Source of the DNA: Deltaproteobacteria bacterium
Lineage (GTDB): Bacteria > Desulfobacterota > WTBG01 > CAIYCZ01 > CAIRTM01
DNA length: 45,107 nt
Direction of reading: 5' to 3'
NCBI GenBank assembly: GCA_016875025.1
Contig: VGSH01000011.1
Span: 1 to 45,107, forward strand
This document shows, in pieces, positions 31,976 to 40,437 of the stretch; position 1 is the first letter of the stretch, and every line of letters begins with the position of its first letter. Position numbers and translations under genes: made by a program. Below the pieces are notes generated by a model. That model was not told the origin of the DNA. It searched no databases and saw nothing but the letters and a program-made list of their open reading frames with translations.

Positions 31976-33865
31976 ATGGAAAAGATGAAAATGCACTCTC
32001 CGAACCTTACCCAGGAAAACATCGCCCGCATACGCGAGTTGTTTCCCACCTGTGTTACCGAGGCTAAAGGAGAAGACGGCAGCTTGAAGCTGGCTGTTGA
32101 TTTTGACCAGTTGCGTCAGGAATTATCCGACTCCATTGTTGAAGGCCCGCAAGAGCGTTACCATCTCAACTGGCCGGGTAAACGCGAGGCCCTGCTTACT
32201 GCCAATGCACCCATCGCCAAAACGCTTCGCCCCTGTCGGGAAGAAAGCGTTGATTTCGACACCACGAAAAACCTGTTTATTGAGGGCGATAACCTCGAAG
32301 CCCTGAAATTGCTGCAGGAGACCTATCTCGGTAAGGTTAAGATGATCTACATCGACCCGCCGTATAACACGGGCAATGATTTCATCTATGAAGACGATTT
32401 TGCTGAGACCGCAGACGAATTTTTGAAACGTTCAAACCAGAAGGATGAGTTAGGCAATCGGTTGATGGCGAACACCGAAGCCAATGGCCGGTTTCACTCG
32501 GACTGGCTTTCGATGCTTTACCCGAGGCTCAAATTGGCGAGAAATCTTCTCAAGGATGATGGCGTAATATTTATCTCGATCGGCGATGAAGAAGAATCGA
32601 GTGTCAAAAATATTTGTAATGAAATATTTGGTGAGGATAATTATAGAAACTGCTTTGCTGTAAGAAGGCACGATAAAAATTTGAATCGACAATTTATGGC
32701 CTCAGGACTAAAAACGCTAAATGTAGGTTTTGAGTTTGTATTGGTTTATGCAAAATCACAATTATACAACTTTAATCCAGTATTCAAAGAAGCCTCTGAA
32801 ACTCGTGCAAGTAATGGTTATTGGAAAGGATTCTGGAATGCCCCTGACAGGCCTACAATGAGATACGATATCTTGGGATTTACTCCTAACGAAGGTCAAT
32901 GGAAGTGGAAAGAAGAAACTGCTTTAGAAGCGGTCGAAAATTACAAACTTTATGAATCAGAATATTCATCGCAAATGACTCTTGAGCAGTACTGGGAGAG
33001 CACAGGGAAAGTTAAAAAGTTTATACGTCGTAATCATAACGGCGCCGGGAGAAATATGGGGGTTGAACATTGGATCGAACCTTCGGAAGGCATTCTCAGA
33101 AATAGCAATTTATTAGATATTTTGGCTACCCAAGGCTGTGATGAAATTCGAGGTTTTTTTGATTTTCCGAAAAATATTGAGTTGCTGTCCGTACTTTGCC
33201 AGTTTGCAAGTGAAGATAATGATTTGGTCCTCGACTTTTTTGCCGGTTCCGCCACCACAGCCCATGCTGTTATGCAGCTTAATGCCGAAGACGGTGGAAA
33301 CCGAAAATTCATAATGGTTCAGCTGCCCGAGCCCTGCGATGAAAAGTCCGAGGCATTCAAGACGGGATACAAGACCATCGCCGAAATCAGTAAAGAGCGC
33401 ATCCGACGGGCAGGTAAAAAAATCAAAGAAGAAAACGCGATTACAGCAGCCGACCTTGACATCGGCTTTCGCGTGCTGAAAATCGATTCATCCAATATGG
33501 CTGACGTTTACTATCGTCCTGATCAATATTCGCAAGATATGCTGGCCACGATGGAAGGTAATATCAAGCCGGACCGCACGCCTGAAGACCTGCTGTTTCA
33601 GGTGCTTCTGGACTGGGGCGTTGATCTTACGCTGCCCATCAAAAAAGAAATCATTCAGGACAAAACCGTATTTTTTGTTGATGAAAACGCGCTGGTCGCC
33701 TGTTTCGACAATGAGGTGAATGAAGAGTTGGTAAAGGAACTGGCCCGTTTTAAGCCGATTCGGGTGGTATTTCGTGATAACGGTTTTGTCTCCGACGCCG
33801 TCAAGATCAACGTTGAGCAGATTTTCAAGCAGATGTCTCCGGGCACTGAGGTGAAGTCGATATGA
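31976..33865 (+). CDS. mod: Beta-class site-specific DNA methyltransferase (type III Mod-like)
   Basis: The 629-residue product would methylate an adenine (or N4-cytosine) to protect host DNA. The catalytic motif IV DPPYNTG (127-133) comes before the AdoMet motif I DFFAGSATTAHAV (420-432). This order and the surrounding FIEGDNLEALKLLQETYLG.KMIYIDPPYNTGNDF pattern define the beta class used in type III systems. Residues about 195-400, the target-recognition region, are encoded by visibly more AT-rich DNA than both flanks. The C-terminal ~150 residues match the Res-contact part of Mod. Its stop overlaps a 21-codon frame by ATGA. A methyltransferase and a Res subunit with intact motifs suggest a working system. 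Confidence 0.93.
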   Translation: MEKMKMHSPNLTQENIARIRELFPTCVTEAKGEDGSLKLAVDFDQLRQELSDSIVEGPQERYHLNWPGKREALLTANAPIAKTLRPCREESVDFDTTKNLFIEGDNLEALKLLQETYLGKVKMIYIDPPYNTGNDFIYEDDFAETADEFLKRSNQKDELGNRLMANTEANGRFHSDWLSMLYPRLKLARNLLKDDGVIFISIGDEEESSVKNICNEIFGEDNYRNCFAVRRHDKNLNRQFMASGLKTLNVGFEFVLVYAKSQLYNFNPVFKEASETRASNGYWKGFWNAPDRPTMRYDILGFTPNEGQWKWKEETALEAVENYKLYESEYSSQMTLEQYWESTGKVKKFIRRNHNGAGRNMGVEHWIEPSEGILRNSNLLDILATQGCDEIRGFFDFPKNIELLSVLCQFASEDNDLVLDFFAGSATTAHAVMQLNAEDGGNRKFIMVQLPEPCDEKSEAFKTGYKTIAEISKERIRRAGKKIKEENAITAADLDIGFRVLKIDSSNMADVYYRPDQYSQDMLATMEGNIKPDRTPEDLLFQVLLDWGVDLTLPIKKEIIQDKTVFFVDENALVACFDNEVNEELVKELARFKPIRVVFRDNGFVSDAVKINVEQIFKQMSPGTEVKSI

Positions 33866-33927
33866 ATCCGCAGATTACAAAAAACATGGCCGCGCAAGCT
33901 GCGGACATATCCGGAGGTGGCACATGA
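33862..33927 (+). CDS. 21-codon frame bridging mod and fic
   Basis: A short frame (MNPQITKNMAAQAADISGGGT) begins with ATGA overlapping the mod stop and ends with ATGA overlapping the fic start. It contains the fic ribosome site (CCGGAGG). It may serve as a coupling peptide or be the residue of a deleted gene. No homologue is recalled. Confidence 0.35.
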   Translation: MNPQITKNMAAQAADISGGGT

Positions 33928-35027
33928 AGCCATATCAGCCCGATAGTTTGCCATTGCAGAATTTGGATTATCAACGGTTGCTGCCCCTGGTGGGGCAGGC
34001 TAATGCCGCATTGGCTCGTTATGACGGCCTGTTGCAGGGCATTCCCAACCCGGCAGTCATGCTGTCGCCGCTGACTACACGTGAAGCGGTGCTGTCCTCT
34101 AAAATTGAGGGCACGCAGGCCACGGTTGATGAGGTGCTGGAGCAGGAGGCCGGGCTCCTGAAAGAAGGAGAAAAGTATAAGGATATTCAGGAAATTTCCA
34201 ACTATCGGAAAGCGCTGTTTGCTGCGCGGGAGTATCTGAAAGACTACCCCATACGCCTGAGCCTGCTGCGTGAACTTCACCGCATTCTCATGGACAGTGT
34301 GCGTGGTCAGGATAAAACCCCGGGACAGTTTCGCAAAGATCAGAACTGGATCGGCAAATACGGCTGCACCATCGAGCAGGCCACGTTTGTGCCACCCAAC
34401 GCCCTCCAGTTGCCTGATTTTCTGCAGGCATGGGAAAATTATCTGAACGGCACTGATATAGAATTATTGCTGCAAACCGCTGTGGTACATGCCCAATTCG
34501 AGCTGCTGCACCCCTTCAATGACGGTAACGGCCGTATCGGCCGCATTCTGATTCCTCTGTTCATCTATCAGAAAAAGCTGCTGTCGCAGCCGATGTTTTA
34601 CCTCTCTGAATATCTGGAAAGCAATCGCGAAGATTATTACCAGCGGCTGAAAGCAATTTCAGCGGAAGGCGACTGGAACGGCTGGATTGCTTTTTTCCTT
34701 GAGGCTGTTGCGGCACAGGCTGCCCAAAACAGCCTCCGGGTGTCTTCTATTAAGGCTTTGTATGAGGAGATGAAAAATAAGATTCATGCGATTACGCATT
34801 CACAGTATAGCATTCATCTGCTGGATGCCATTTTTGATCGTCCGATTTTTGCCACCACCGATTTTATTACGAGAACCGGCATCCATAAGCCGACCGCAAT
34901 GGGGCTTATCAGGCAACTGAAGGCGGAGAATATCCTGAAAGAACTGCAGCCCGGCAAAGGACGACGGGCGGCTGTGCTGTGCTTTCCCGCGCTTCTTAAT
35001 ATTGCTGAAGGCAGGGACATTCTGTGA
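33924..35027 (+). CDS. Fic-domain protein with N-terminal inhibitory helix and C-terminal winged helix
   Basis: This protein has 367 residues. The Fic motif HPFNDGNGRIGR (H196 to R207) is intact, so AMP transfer (or related) activity is possible. The N-terminal inhibitory motif [S/T]xxxE[G/N] is present as S58-SKI-E62-G63, which marks a self-inhibited class II Fic protein. The N-terminal segment FPxxxL-like pattern LPLQNLDYQRLLPLVGQANAALARYDG is typical. The C-terminal ~80 residues (FATTDFITRTGIHKPTAMGLIRQLKAENIL) form a winged helix, so DNA binding is likely. It sits inside the methyltransferase-Res operon, where it may regulate transcription or act as a toxin. A good CCGGAGG site precedes the ATG. 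Confidence 0.92.
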   Translation: MKPYQPDSLPLQNLDYQRLLPLVGQANAALARYDGLLQGIPNPAVMLSPLTTREAVLSSKIEGTQATVDEVLEQEAGLLKEGEKYKDIQEISNYRKALFAAREYLKDYPIRLSLLRELHRILMDSVRGQDKTPGQFRKDQNWIGKYGCTIEQATFVPPNALQLPDFLQAWENYLNGTDIELLLQTAVVHAQFELLHPFNDGNGRIGRILIPLFIYQKKLLSQPMFYLSEYLESNREDYYQRLKAISAEGDWNGWIAFFLEAVAAQAAQNSLRVSSIKALYEEMKNKIHAITHSQYSIHLLDAIFDRPIFATTDFITRTGIHKPTAMGLIRQLKAENILKELQPGKGRRAAVLCFPALLNIAEGRDIL

Positions 35028-35361
35028 GTTGATTTGTGTATCGCTTGGCCATGTCTATGGCTTTTGTGTATTATAAAATAATTTTTACGATACACAAAAG
35101 GCTTTGCGGATTACAGAATATCAGTAATACATTTTGTGTATTGCGTTTCTTGATAAATTGTACGCAAAATTATGTAGCGATGGTATTCGTGCTCAATCAC
35201 AATAGCCGCCTGGAGGCAGGTGATTGAAAATTTGCAGAAGAAAAAGCCCATGTTAAGAAAGATTTTTTTGATAGATTTAGTAAAATCAAGTAGTTAGCAT
35301 TCTTAAATGCAGAAAAAACGGCGTTTTTAAGAAAGCCGTACAGCAAAGGAACAAGGGATAC
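35028..35361. other. AT-rich regulatory gap between fic and res
   Basis: About 330 bases with no gene. It contains four TTTGTGTAT motifs (see separate entry) and an AT-rich stretch, which make it the likely control region of the res gene. No terminator stem was seen. Confidence 0.6.
35033..35141. promoter_or_regulatory. Cluster of four TTTGTGTAT motifs
   Basis: The nonamer TTTGTGTAT occurs at 35033-35041, 35063-35071 and 35133-35141 on the plus strand, and at 35090-35098 on the minus strand. The middle two are part of a perfect 11-bp inverted repeat, CTTTTGTGTAT (35061-35071) and ATACACAAAAG (35090-35100). This is a strong sign of a regulator-binding region between fic and res. The winged-helix end of the Fic protein is a candidate binder. 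Confidence 0.6.
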
Positions 35362-38300
35362 ATGGCCATGAAACTGAAGTTTAAAGTCCAGCCCTTTCAG
35401 ACCAGCGCGGTTGAATCCGTGGTTGACTGCTTTGCCGGGCAGGTTAATACCTCTGGTATTGTGTACCGGATCGATCCGGGAGTTGTTGCTCTTCAAGCAA
35501 AGCAACAGGCTTTAGCCTATGAGCCGGAGCACAGCACCGGGTTTAAAAATGCCGACATTCAATTAATTGATGACCAACTGTTGAACAATATACATGCTGT
35601 TCAGCGGCGGCAGAACCTGCCCCTGTCCGACAGGCTGGTATCCAGCGCCGGGTGTAAGGTCAACCTTGATGTTGAGATGGAAACCGGCACCGGTAAAACC
35701 TACTGCTATATCAAAACCATTTTTGAGATGAATAAGCGCTATGGCTGGACCAAGTTTATCGTGGTGGTGCCCAGCATCGCAATACGTGAGGGTGTGCTCA
35801 AATCGCTTGAGATCACCGCCGAGCATTTCACTGAAAGCTATGGCAAAAAGGTTCGCTTCTTCGCCTATAACTCCCGCCAGCTGCACCATCTGGAGAGCTT
35901 TTCATCTGATGCGGGCATTAATGTGATGGTCATCAATATTCAGGCATTCGCCTCCCGTGGAGCTGACAACCGGCGTATTTATGATGAGCTGGATGATTTT
36001 CAGACACGCCGTCCTATTGATGTGATCAGCAGCAACCGCCCCATTTTGATTCTTGATGAACCGCAGAAGATGGAAGGTCAGGCGACCATGGAGTCGCTTA
36101 CCAAATTCAGGCCGCTGATGATCCTGCGCTACTCTGCCACCCACCGTACAACGCATAACAGGGTCCATCGTCTCGATGCCCTTGATGCTTATAACCAGAA
36201 GCTGGTGAAAAAAATTGCTGTGCGGGGCATTGCCGTGAAGGGACTGGCAGGCACTAACGCATATCTCTATCTGGAGTCCATCGAGATTTCCAAAAAGGCA
36301 CCTGTTGCGCGGATCGAGATGGAGGTAAAACAGGGTAATGGTATTAAACGAATCGTAAAGCGGCTTGAAAAAGGCAGAGACCTGTTCGCTGAATCAAACG
36401 AGCTGGATCAATATCGCGGTTTTGTCATCTCCCAGATCGACGCCAATACAGATACGGTTGAGTTTACTAATGGGAATGTACTGAGCGCCGGGGATGTGAC
36501 TGAAGACATTACTGAAATGGCCATGCGGCGTATTCAGATCAGGGAGGCGATCAAGGCCCACTTAGACAAAGAGCAGAACCTGTTCGCTCAGGGTATCAAG
36601 GTGCTGTCGCTTTTCTTTATCGATGAGGTCGCAAAGTATCGCGATTACAGTCAAGCAGATGAAAAGGGAGAATATGCGCGCATTTTTGAGGATGAATACG
36701 AAACGCTTAAAAATGAATATCTGAGCGAGCTGCCCTTTGATAATCATGCCTACCGTAAGCATCTGGAAACCATACAGGTCGCCCGCACGCATAATGGCTA
36801 TTTCTCCATTGATAAGCGGACCAATAAGCTGACTGATCCGAGCTTTAGAACCCGTGGGGAAGATGCCGGGCTATCGGATGACGTTGATGCGTATGATTTG
36901 ATTTTGAAGGATAAAGAACGGCTGCTGTCCTTTGAAGAGCCGGTTCGGTTTATTTTTTCGCATTCAGCCCTGCGTGAAGGTTGGGACAACCCCAATGTTT
37001 TTGTCATGTGCATGCTCAAGCACAGCGATAATACCATTTCACGCCGTCAGGAGGTGGGCCGGGGCCTAAGGCTGTCCGTTAATCAGCACGGTGACCGCAT
37101 GGATAATCCGGCAACGGTCCATGATGTGAATATCCTGACCGTTGTTGCCAGTGAGAGCTACAGGGAATTTGTCGGTAATCTGCAGCGGGAAATCAGCGAT
37201 TCTCTTTCTGCTCGGCCCCGCAAGGCTGATGAGGCATATTTTTCCGGGAAGGTTATCACTACGGAAACCGGGACGGTGGAAATTACCCCAGCCATGGCTA
37301 AGCAGATTTACAAGTATTTGCTTAAAAACGATTATACCGATGATGCCGATCAGGTTGCCGAGGCTTATCACGAAGCAAAAGCCAGCGGAACTCTGGCAGC
37401 CCTTCCCGCAGAACTGGCCCCGCATGCTGATCAGATATTTAAACTGATCGACAGCGTATTCAGTGAATCCCAGCTGCCGGGCGTGGATGATGACCGCAAG
37501 CCGAAAATTAATCCGCTGAACGACAATTTTCAAAAGAAAGAATTTCAGGAGCTCTGGAACCGTATCAACCAGAAGGCGGTTTACCGTGTTGATTTCGATT
37601 CTGAGGAGCTTATCCGCTACAGCATTCGTGCTTTGGACACATTGAATGTGACTCCGCTGCAATACATCATCCAGGGCGGTGAGCAGGTTGATCAGGCGAC
37701 CTATGAGCAGTTGAAAGGCGGTGAGGGGTTTAAAATTGAGGAAACAGCTACGGAAGAATACAAGGCCTCAATACATTCAATGGTGAAATATGACCTGCTG
37801 GGTAAGCTGTCGGAAAACACACAGTTGACCCGGAAAACAATTGCTGAAATTCTTGGCGGCATCCACCCAGATACATTTAAGCAGTTTAAACAGAACCCCG
37901 AAAGTTTTCTGACTGAGGCATCCCGCCTGATTAACGAGCAGAAGGCCACAATCATTATAGAGCGACTGAGCTACGACAGTATCGCTGAAACCCACGATAT
38001 TGACATTTTTACTGCTGGCCAGAACAGGCAGGACTTCAGCAGGGCCGGTGCGAAAATGAAAAACCATATCTATGATTACGTTATTACCGACTCAGGGGTT
38101 GAGCGTAAGTTTGTGGAAGAGCTGGATACCAGCGCCGAGGTGGTTGTGTATGCAAAACTACCGCGTGGGTTCCTGATCCCGACGCCGGTCGGTGACTACA
38201 ACCCGGATTGGGCGATATCCTTCAAGGAAGGCTCTGTTAAACATATTTATTTTGTCGCCGAGACTAAAGGCTCTCTGGAAAGCCTTGAGCTTAGAGAGCT

Positions 38301-38436
38301 GGAAAATGCAAAAATTTCATGCGCCCGGAAATTCTTTGATGAGATTAATCGAAAGTTGAAACCTGAAAACGTGAAATATGATGTGGTTGACAGCTTTGGC
38401 AGGCTGATGGAGATTGTCGGCGCGGCAGGTGTTTAA
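35362..38436 (+). CDS. res: Type III restriction endonuclease subunit (Res)
   Basis: The protein has 1024 residues. The SF2 helicase core has Walker A TGTGKT (K112), DEPQ (232-235), RYSATH, and the second-lobe motifs [16 protein letters not shown] and [14 protein letters not shown]-terminal PD-(D/E)xK nuclease is present, with P948-D949 and E967-T-K969 (GDYNPDWAI...FVAETKGS), the arrangement of type III Res proteins. It would translocate or switch along DNA and cut near sites recognised by Mod. All catalytic residues seem intact. It is separated from mod by the fic gene and a 330-base gap with operator-like repeats, so it may be expressed under separate control. Confidence 0.95.
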   Translation: MAMKLKFKVQPFQTSAVESVVDCFAGQVNTSGIVYRIDPGVVALQAKQQALAYEPEHSTGFKNADIQLIDDQLLNNIHAVQRRQNLPLSDRLVSSAGCKVNLDVEMETGTGKTYCYIKTIFEMNKRYGWTKFIVVVPSIAIREGVLKSLEITAEHFTESYGKKVRFFAYNSRQLHHLESFSSDAGINVMVINIQAFASRGADNRRIYDELDDFQTRRPIDVISSNRPILILDEPQKMEGQATMESLTKFRPLMILRYSATHRTTHNRVHRLDALDAYNQKLVKKIAVRGIAVKGLAGTNAYLYLESIEISKKAPVARIEMEVKQGNGIKRIVKRLEKGRDLFAESNELDQYRGFVISQIDANTDTVEFTNGNVLSAGDVTEDITEMAMRRIQIREAIKAHLDKEQNLFAQGIKVLSLFFIDEVAKYRDYSQADEKGEYARIFEDEYETLKNEYLSELPFDNHAYRKHLETIQVARTHNGYFSIDKRTNKLTDPSFRTRGEDAGLSDDVDAYDLILKDKERLLSFEEPVRFIFSHSALREGWDNPNVFVMCMLKHSDNTISRRQEVGRGLRLSVNQHGDRMDNPATVHDVNILTVVASESYREFVGNLQREISDSLSARPRKADEAYFSGKVITTETGTVEITPAMAKQIYKYLLKNDYTDDADQVAEAYHEAKASGTLAALPAELAPHADQIFKLIDSVFSESQLPGVDDDRKPKINPLNDNFQKKEFQELWNRINQKAVYRVDFDSEELIRYSIRALDTLNVTPLQYIIQGGEQVDQATYEQLKGGEGFKIEETATEEYKASIHSMVKYDLLGKLSENTQLTRKTIAEILGGIHPDTFKQFKQNPESFLTEASRLINEQKATIIIERLSYDSIAETHDIDIFTAGQNRQDFSRAGAKMKNHIYDYVITDSGVERKFVEELDTSAEVVVYAKLPRGFLIPTPVGDYNPDWAISFKEGSVKHIYFVAETKGSLESLELRELENAKISCARKFFDEINRKLKPENVKYDVVDSFGRLMEIVGAAGV

Positions 38437-38862
38437 GAATATGCAAAAATAATTGCGTTACTCAAACAACACAGTTGGATAATTGTTCCCAGGTTAGCGT
38501 AAAGTTTTTTCCGCAAATTACAGTAAATCATTTTGTATAATATAGTGTGAGGGACGCCCTTAAATAAGTAAATAATTTTTTGCGGGAATTGCGGAAGCCG
38601 GTGAGCGGTATGGAAGGGCTTGGAGAGGGTGGAGGGTCAAACCTACACTATTGACTAATAGCAGAGGGCCAATGAGGGTCGGGCCAAGGTAAGTATCTGT
38701 AATGGTTTCAAAATCATTTAAAAACAGGCAAAGAGATAGAGTTTCAGTTTTTTCAAGGCGCACCACTGCCTTGTGCCGAAAAGTAAGTGCCTTGCCGAGG
38801 GGCCGAACCCGGAAAAAGAAGTCAGCTGAAATATGAAAAGAGGTTTCTCTTTGTGCGTCCTG
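38437..38862. other. Intergenic region after res
   Basis: About 425 bases. No gene is supported on either strand and no good terminator stem is seen. A lone TATAAT (38536-38541) has no -35 partner. The AT-rich first part gives way to a GC-rich stretch (38580-38640). Confidence 0.4.
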
Positions 38863-39267
38863 CTACGGCGATATTATTTTAACCGTTGGAAAATATGTTT
38901 TTATCCGTGTAACATCTCTGGTAAGAAGCTGCAGGTTTTCCACTGCTGCGTGGGCTCCGATGAAAAAGTCGGGCAGGGGTGATGCCTTGCTACCCTTGCG
39001 TCGCCTGTATTTTAAAAAGGCTTTGCCGGCAAGGAACAGGGCTTCCTTGGGTATAGGCAGTATCCGCAAGTCGCATCCGGCAAGCGCTTCTTCAAGCTCC
39101 TCAATCCGCACAAAGCCGATAGACACCTCAGCGTAAACAACCGGATTAATAAAAAGCTGCTGACGGATCGAGCAGGCAGCAAGCAGCGCTTCAGACCGCT
39201 CTGCCCAAAAAGGATCGTTTTGAAAAACATCCAGAATAACAGACGAATCAACGAGAAATCCCCCCAT
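38863..39267 (-). CDS. vapC: VapC-type PIN-domain ribonuclease toxin
   Basis: This 134-residue PIN protein has the acidic residues expected of a metal-dependent RNase: D7 (FLVDSSVILD), E47 (YAEVSIG), D100 (PLPDFFIGAHA) and D118 (LLTRDVTR). VapC toxins usually cleave initiator tRNA or rRNA. It starts two bases after the stop of the AbrB-type antitoxin gene, the normal order. It lies inside the defence island and could stabilise it; this is inference. Confidence 0.93.
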   Translation of the reverse strand: MGGFLVDSSVILDVFQNDPFWAERSEALLAACSIRQQLFINPVVYAEVSIGFVRIEELEEALAGCDLRILPIPKEALFLAGKAFLKYRRRKGSKASPLPDFFIGAHAAVENLQLLTRDVTRIKTYFPTVKIISP

Positions 39268-39269
39268 GG

Positions 39270-39494
39270 TTATCCCCGTGTCAGAGCCATAATCTCATCG
39301 GTGGTCATCTTAATGGTAGCAGCGCCCCTGAACCGGCGAAACTTATTATCCCGCTTGAGGCTCCGCCCCGTTTTTTTCACAATATATACATGGTTGTTTT
39401 CTTCCTTGAAATCAACCTCACTATTCGGCATGATGCCGAGCTTTTCTCGAATGGAGCGGGGAATGGTGACCTGACCTTTAACGGTAACACGCAT
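39270..39494 (-). CDS. vapB: AbrB-type antitoxin (VapB)
   Basis: The 74-residue swapped-hairpin AbrB DNA-binding protein has VKGQVTIPRSIREKLGI in its first 20 residues. The rest (RSLKRDNKFRRFRGAATIKMTTDEIMALTRG) would wrap the PIN toxin. It binds VapC and represses the operon. AAGGAG lies 8 bases before the ATG. The DNA just upstream holds a direct repeat suitable as its operator. Confidence 0.93.
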   Translation of the reverse strand: MRVTVKGQVTIPRSIREKLGIMPNSEVDFKEENNHVYIVKKTGRSLKRDNKFRRFRGAATIKMTTDEIMALTRG

Positions 39495-39520
39495 ATGGCG
39501 TTCTCCTTACAACACATGAA

Positions 39521-39562
39521 GTATTACTTTGGATGGTATTACTTTTTGCGTGCCCATGTCAA
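39521..39562 (-). promoter_or_regulatory. vapBC promoter with direct-repeat operator
   Basis: On the minus strand TTGACA (39562-39557) is followed at 15 bases by TAATAC (39541-39536). The motif GTATTACTTT is repeated at 39521-39530 and 39536-39545 (15-base period), overlapping the -10. This is the likely VapB autoregulation site. Confidence 0.5.
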
Positions 39563-39668
39563 CCAAAAATGCGTATAGGGGACAACGGTTCTAGTTTTAG
39601 AGCGGAGGGTCGGGGTCGGACCAGAATTTTTTTAAATAGAGGCGGAAGGGGACAGGCGAAAAATGCTT

Positions 39669-39697
39669 CAATGTGGCCACAGCGGGTGGCCACATTG
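39669..39697. repeat. Perfect 12-bp hairpin without T-run
   Basis: CAATGTGGCCAC and GTGGCCACATTG are perfect inverted partners with loop AGCGG. No poly-T follows on either strand, so it is not a standard terminator. Confidence 0.7.
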
Positions 39698-39944
39698 CGA
39701 AATACGACAGAAGAAGGAGAAAATTTACACCGTTACAATTAAAAGCGGATAACGAAATGCAATGTTTCCAAGAGCCCTTCTTGCCAAAGCCTTCCGGGGG
39801 GAATTGTGGGCTTTTCATGTGATTGAAACCATGCAAACACTGATTGCAAAATTACATTAGAGATATCTGGACGCTTTAAGATTGACGAAAACGCCCGGAA
39901 ATAGCATGATTGAAGAGTTACTTTGATAATAAACGAGGTGGATT

Positions 39945-40157
39945 ATGAAAATACAATCAATCCGGTTGAAAAATTTCAAAGCTTTTCAAGACGCTGAATT
40001 GCGGGATATACCGAGTTTTTGCGTCTTCGTTGGCGCAAACGGCACCGGCAAAAGCACAATCTTCAGTGTTTTCGGTTTCCTGCGGGGTACACTAGGGGGT
40101 ACACTAGGGGGTACACTAGGGGGTACACTAGGGGACGTCCATAAATATATAAATTAG
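39945..40157 (+). pseudogene. Truncated AAA/SMC-type ATPase running into a tandem repeat
   Basis: The frame opens after a fair ribosome site (GAGGTGG) with MKIQSIRLKNFKAFQDAEL and Walker A GANGTGKST (about 31-39), the classic start of RecF/SMC-like or OLD-type ATPases. About residue 46 the family sequence stops. The frame continues as four GTLG repeats made by a 12-bp tandem repeat, and ends. No Walker B or rest of the ATPase is found downstream. This is a broken gene, probably by repeat or mobile-element insertion. Parent family members are common in defence islands. Confidence 0.8.
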
Positions 40158-40195
40158 GGGGTACACTAGGGGACGTCCATAAATATATAAATTAG
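40084..40195. repeat. Nested tandem repeat (12-bp and 38-bp units)
   Basis: The 12-bp unit GGGGTACACTAG is present four times in a row (40084-40131). The last unit begins a 38-bp unit (unit plus GGGACGTCCATAAATATA..ATTAG) that is repeated exactly (40120-40157 and 40158-40195). GACGTC inside is palindromic. It may derive from the end sequence of a REP/IS200-type element; that is a guess. Confidence 0.9.
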
Positions 40196-40229
40196 TAAAA
40201 AAATGAGTGACAGGCGAACAATGAACATT

Positions 40230-40307
40230 CTCCGCGCCTCAGCGCCTCTGCGGGAGAAAAGAATTGTGAAATGCATGCCTCGCGCAGAGGCGCAGGGGCG
40301 CAGAGAA
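40230..40307. repeat. Inverted dispersed repeat (GCGCCTCAGCGCCTCTGCG type)
   Basis: The left arm TCCGCGCCTCAGCGCCTCTG and the right arm CAGAGGCGCAGGGGCGCAGA are imperfect inverted copies around about 25 bases. Such elements are scattered in many genomes. No gene is present from 40158 to 40437. Confidence 0.7.
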
Positions 40308-40437
40308 GAACAAAGGCCCGGCAACATATGTCTATTCATCCGGTTGAAGGTCATGGGAAGTCTTTTGGCCGGATGGCGACTATGATATAAAAAACCGGGC
40401 TCCGGTTTAATCGAAAAGCTCGCCTGGAAGGCACAGG

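Larger units (their letters stand above)
39495..39944. other. Intergenic region between vapB and the AAA fragment
   Basis: About 450 bases without a gene. It holds the vapBC promoter, some GGGGACA-type short motifs (39576-39584, 39648-39654) and the hairpin at 39669. Confidence 0.4.

Noticed and set aside
38560-38766. 68-codon minus-strand frame after res
   Set aside because: No ribosome site, no domain pattern, and odd composition; I cannot separate it from a chance frame.
40084-40195. CRISPR-like repeat array
   Set aside because: The repeats are directly adjacent (12-bp and 38-bp tandem units) with no spacers, and no cas gene is present.
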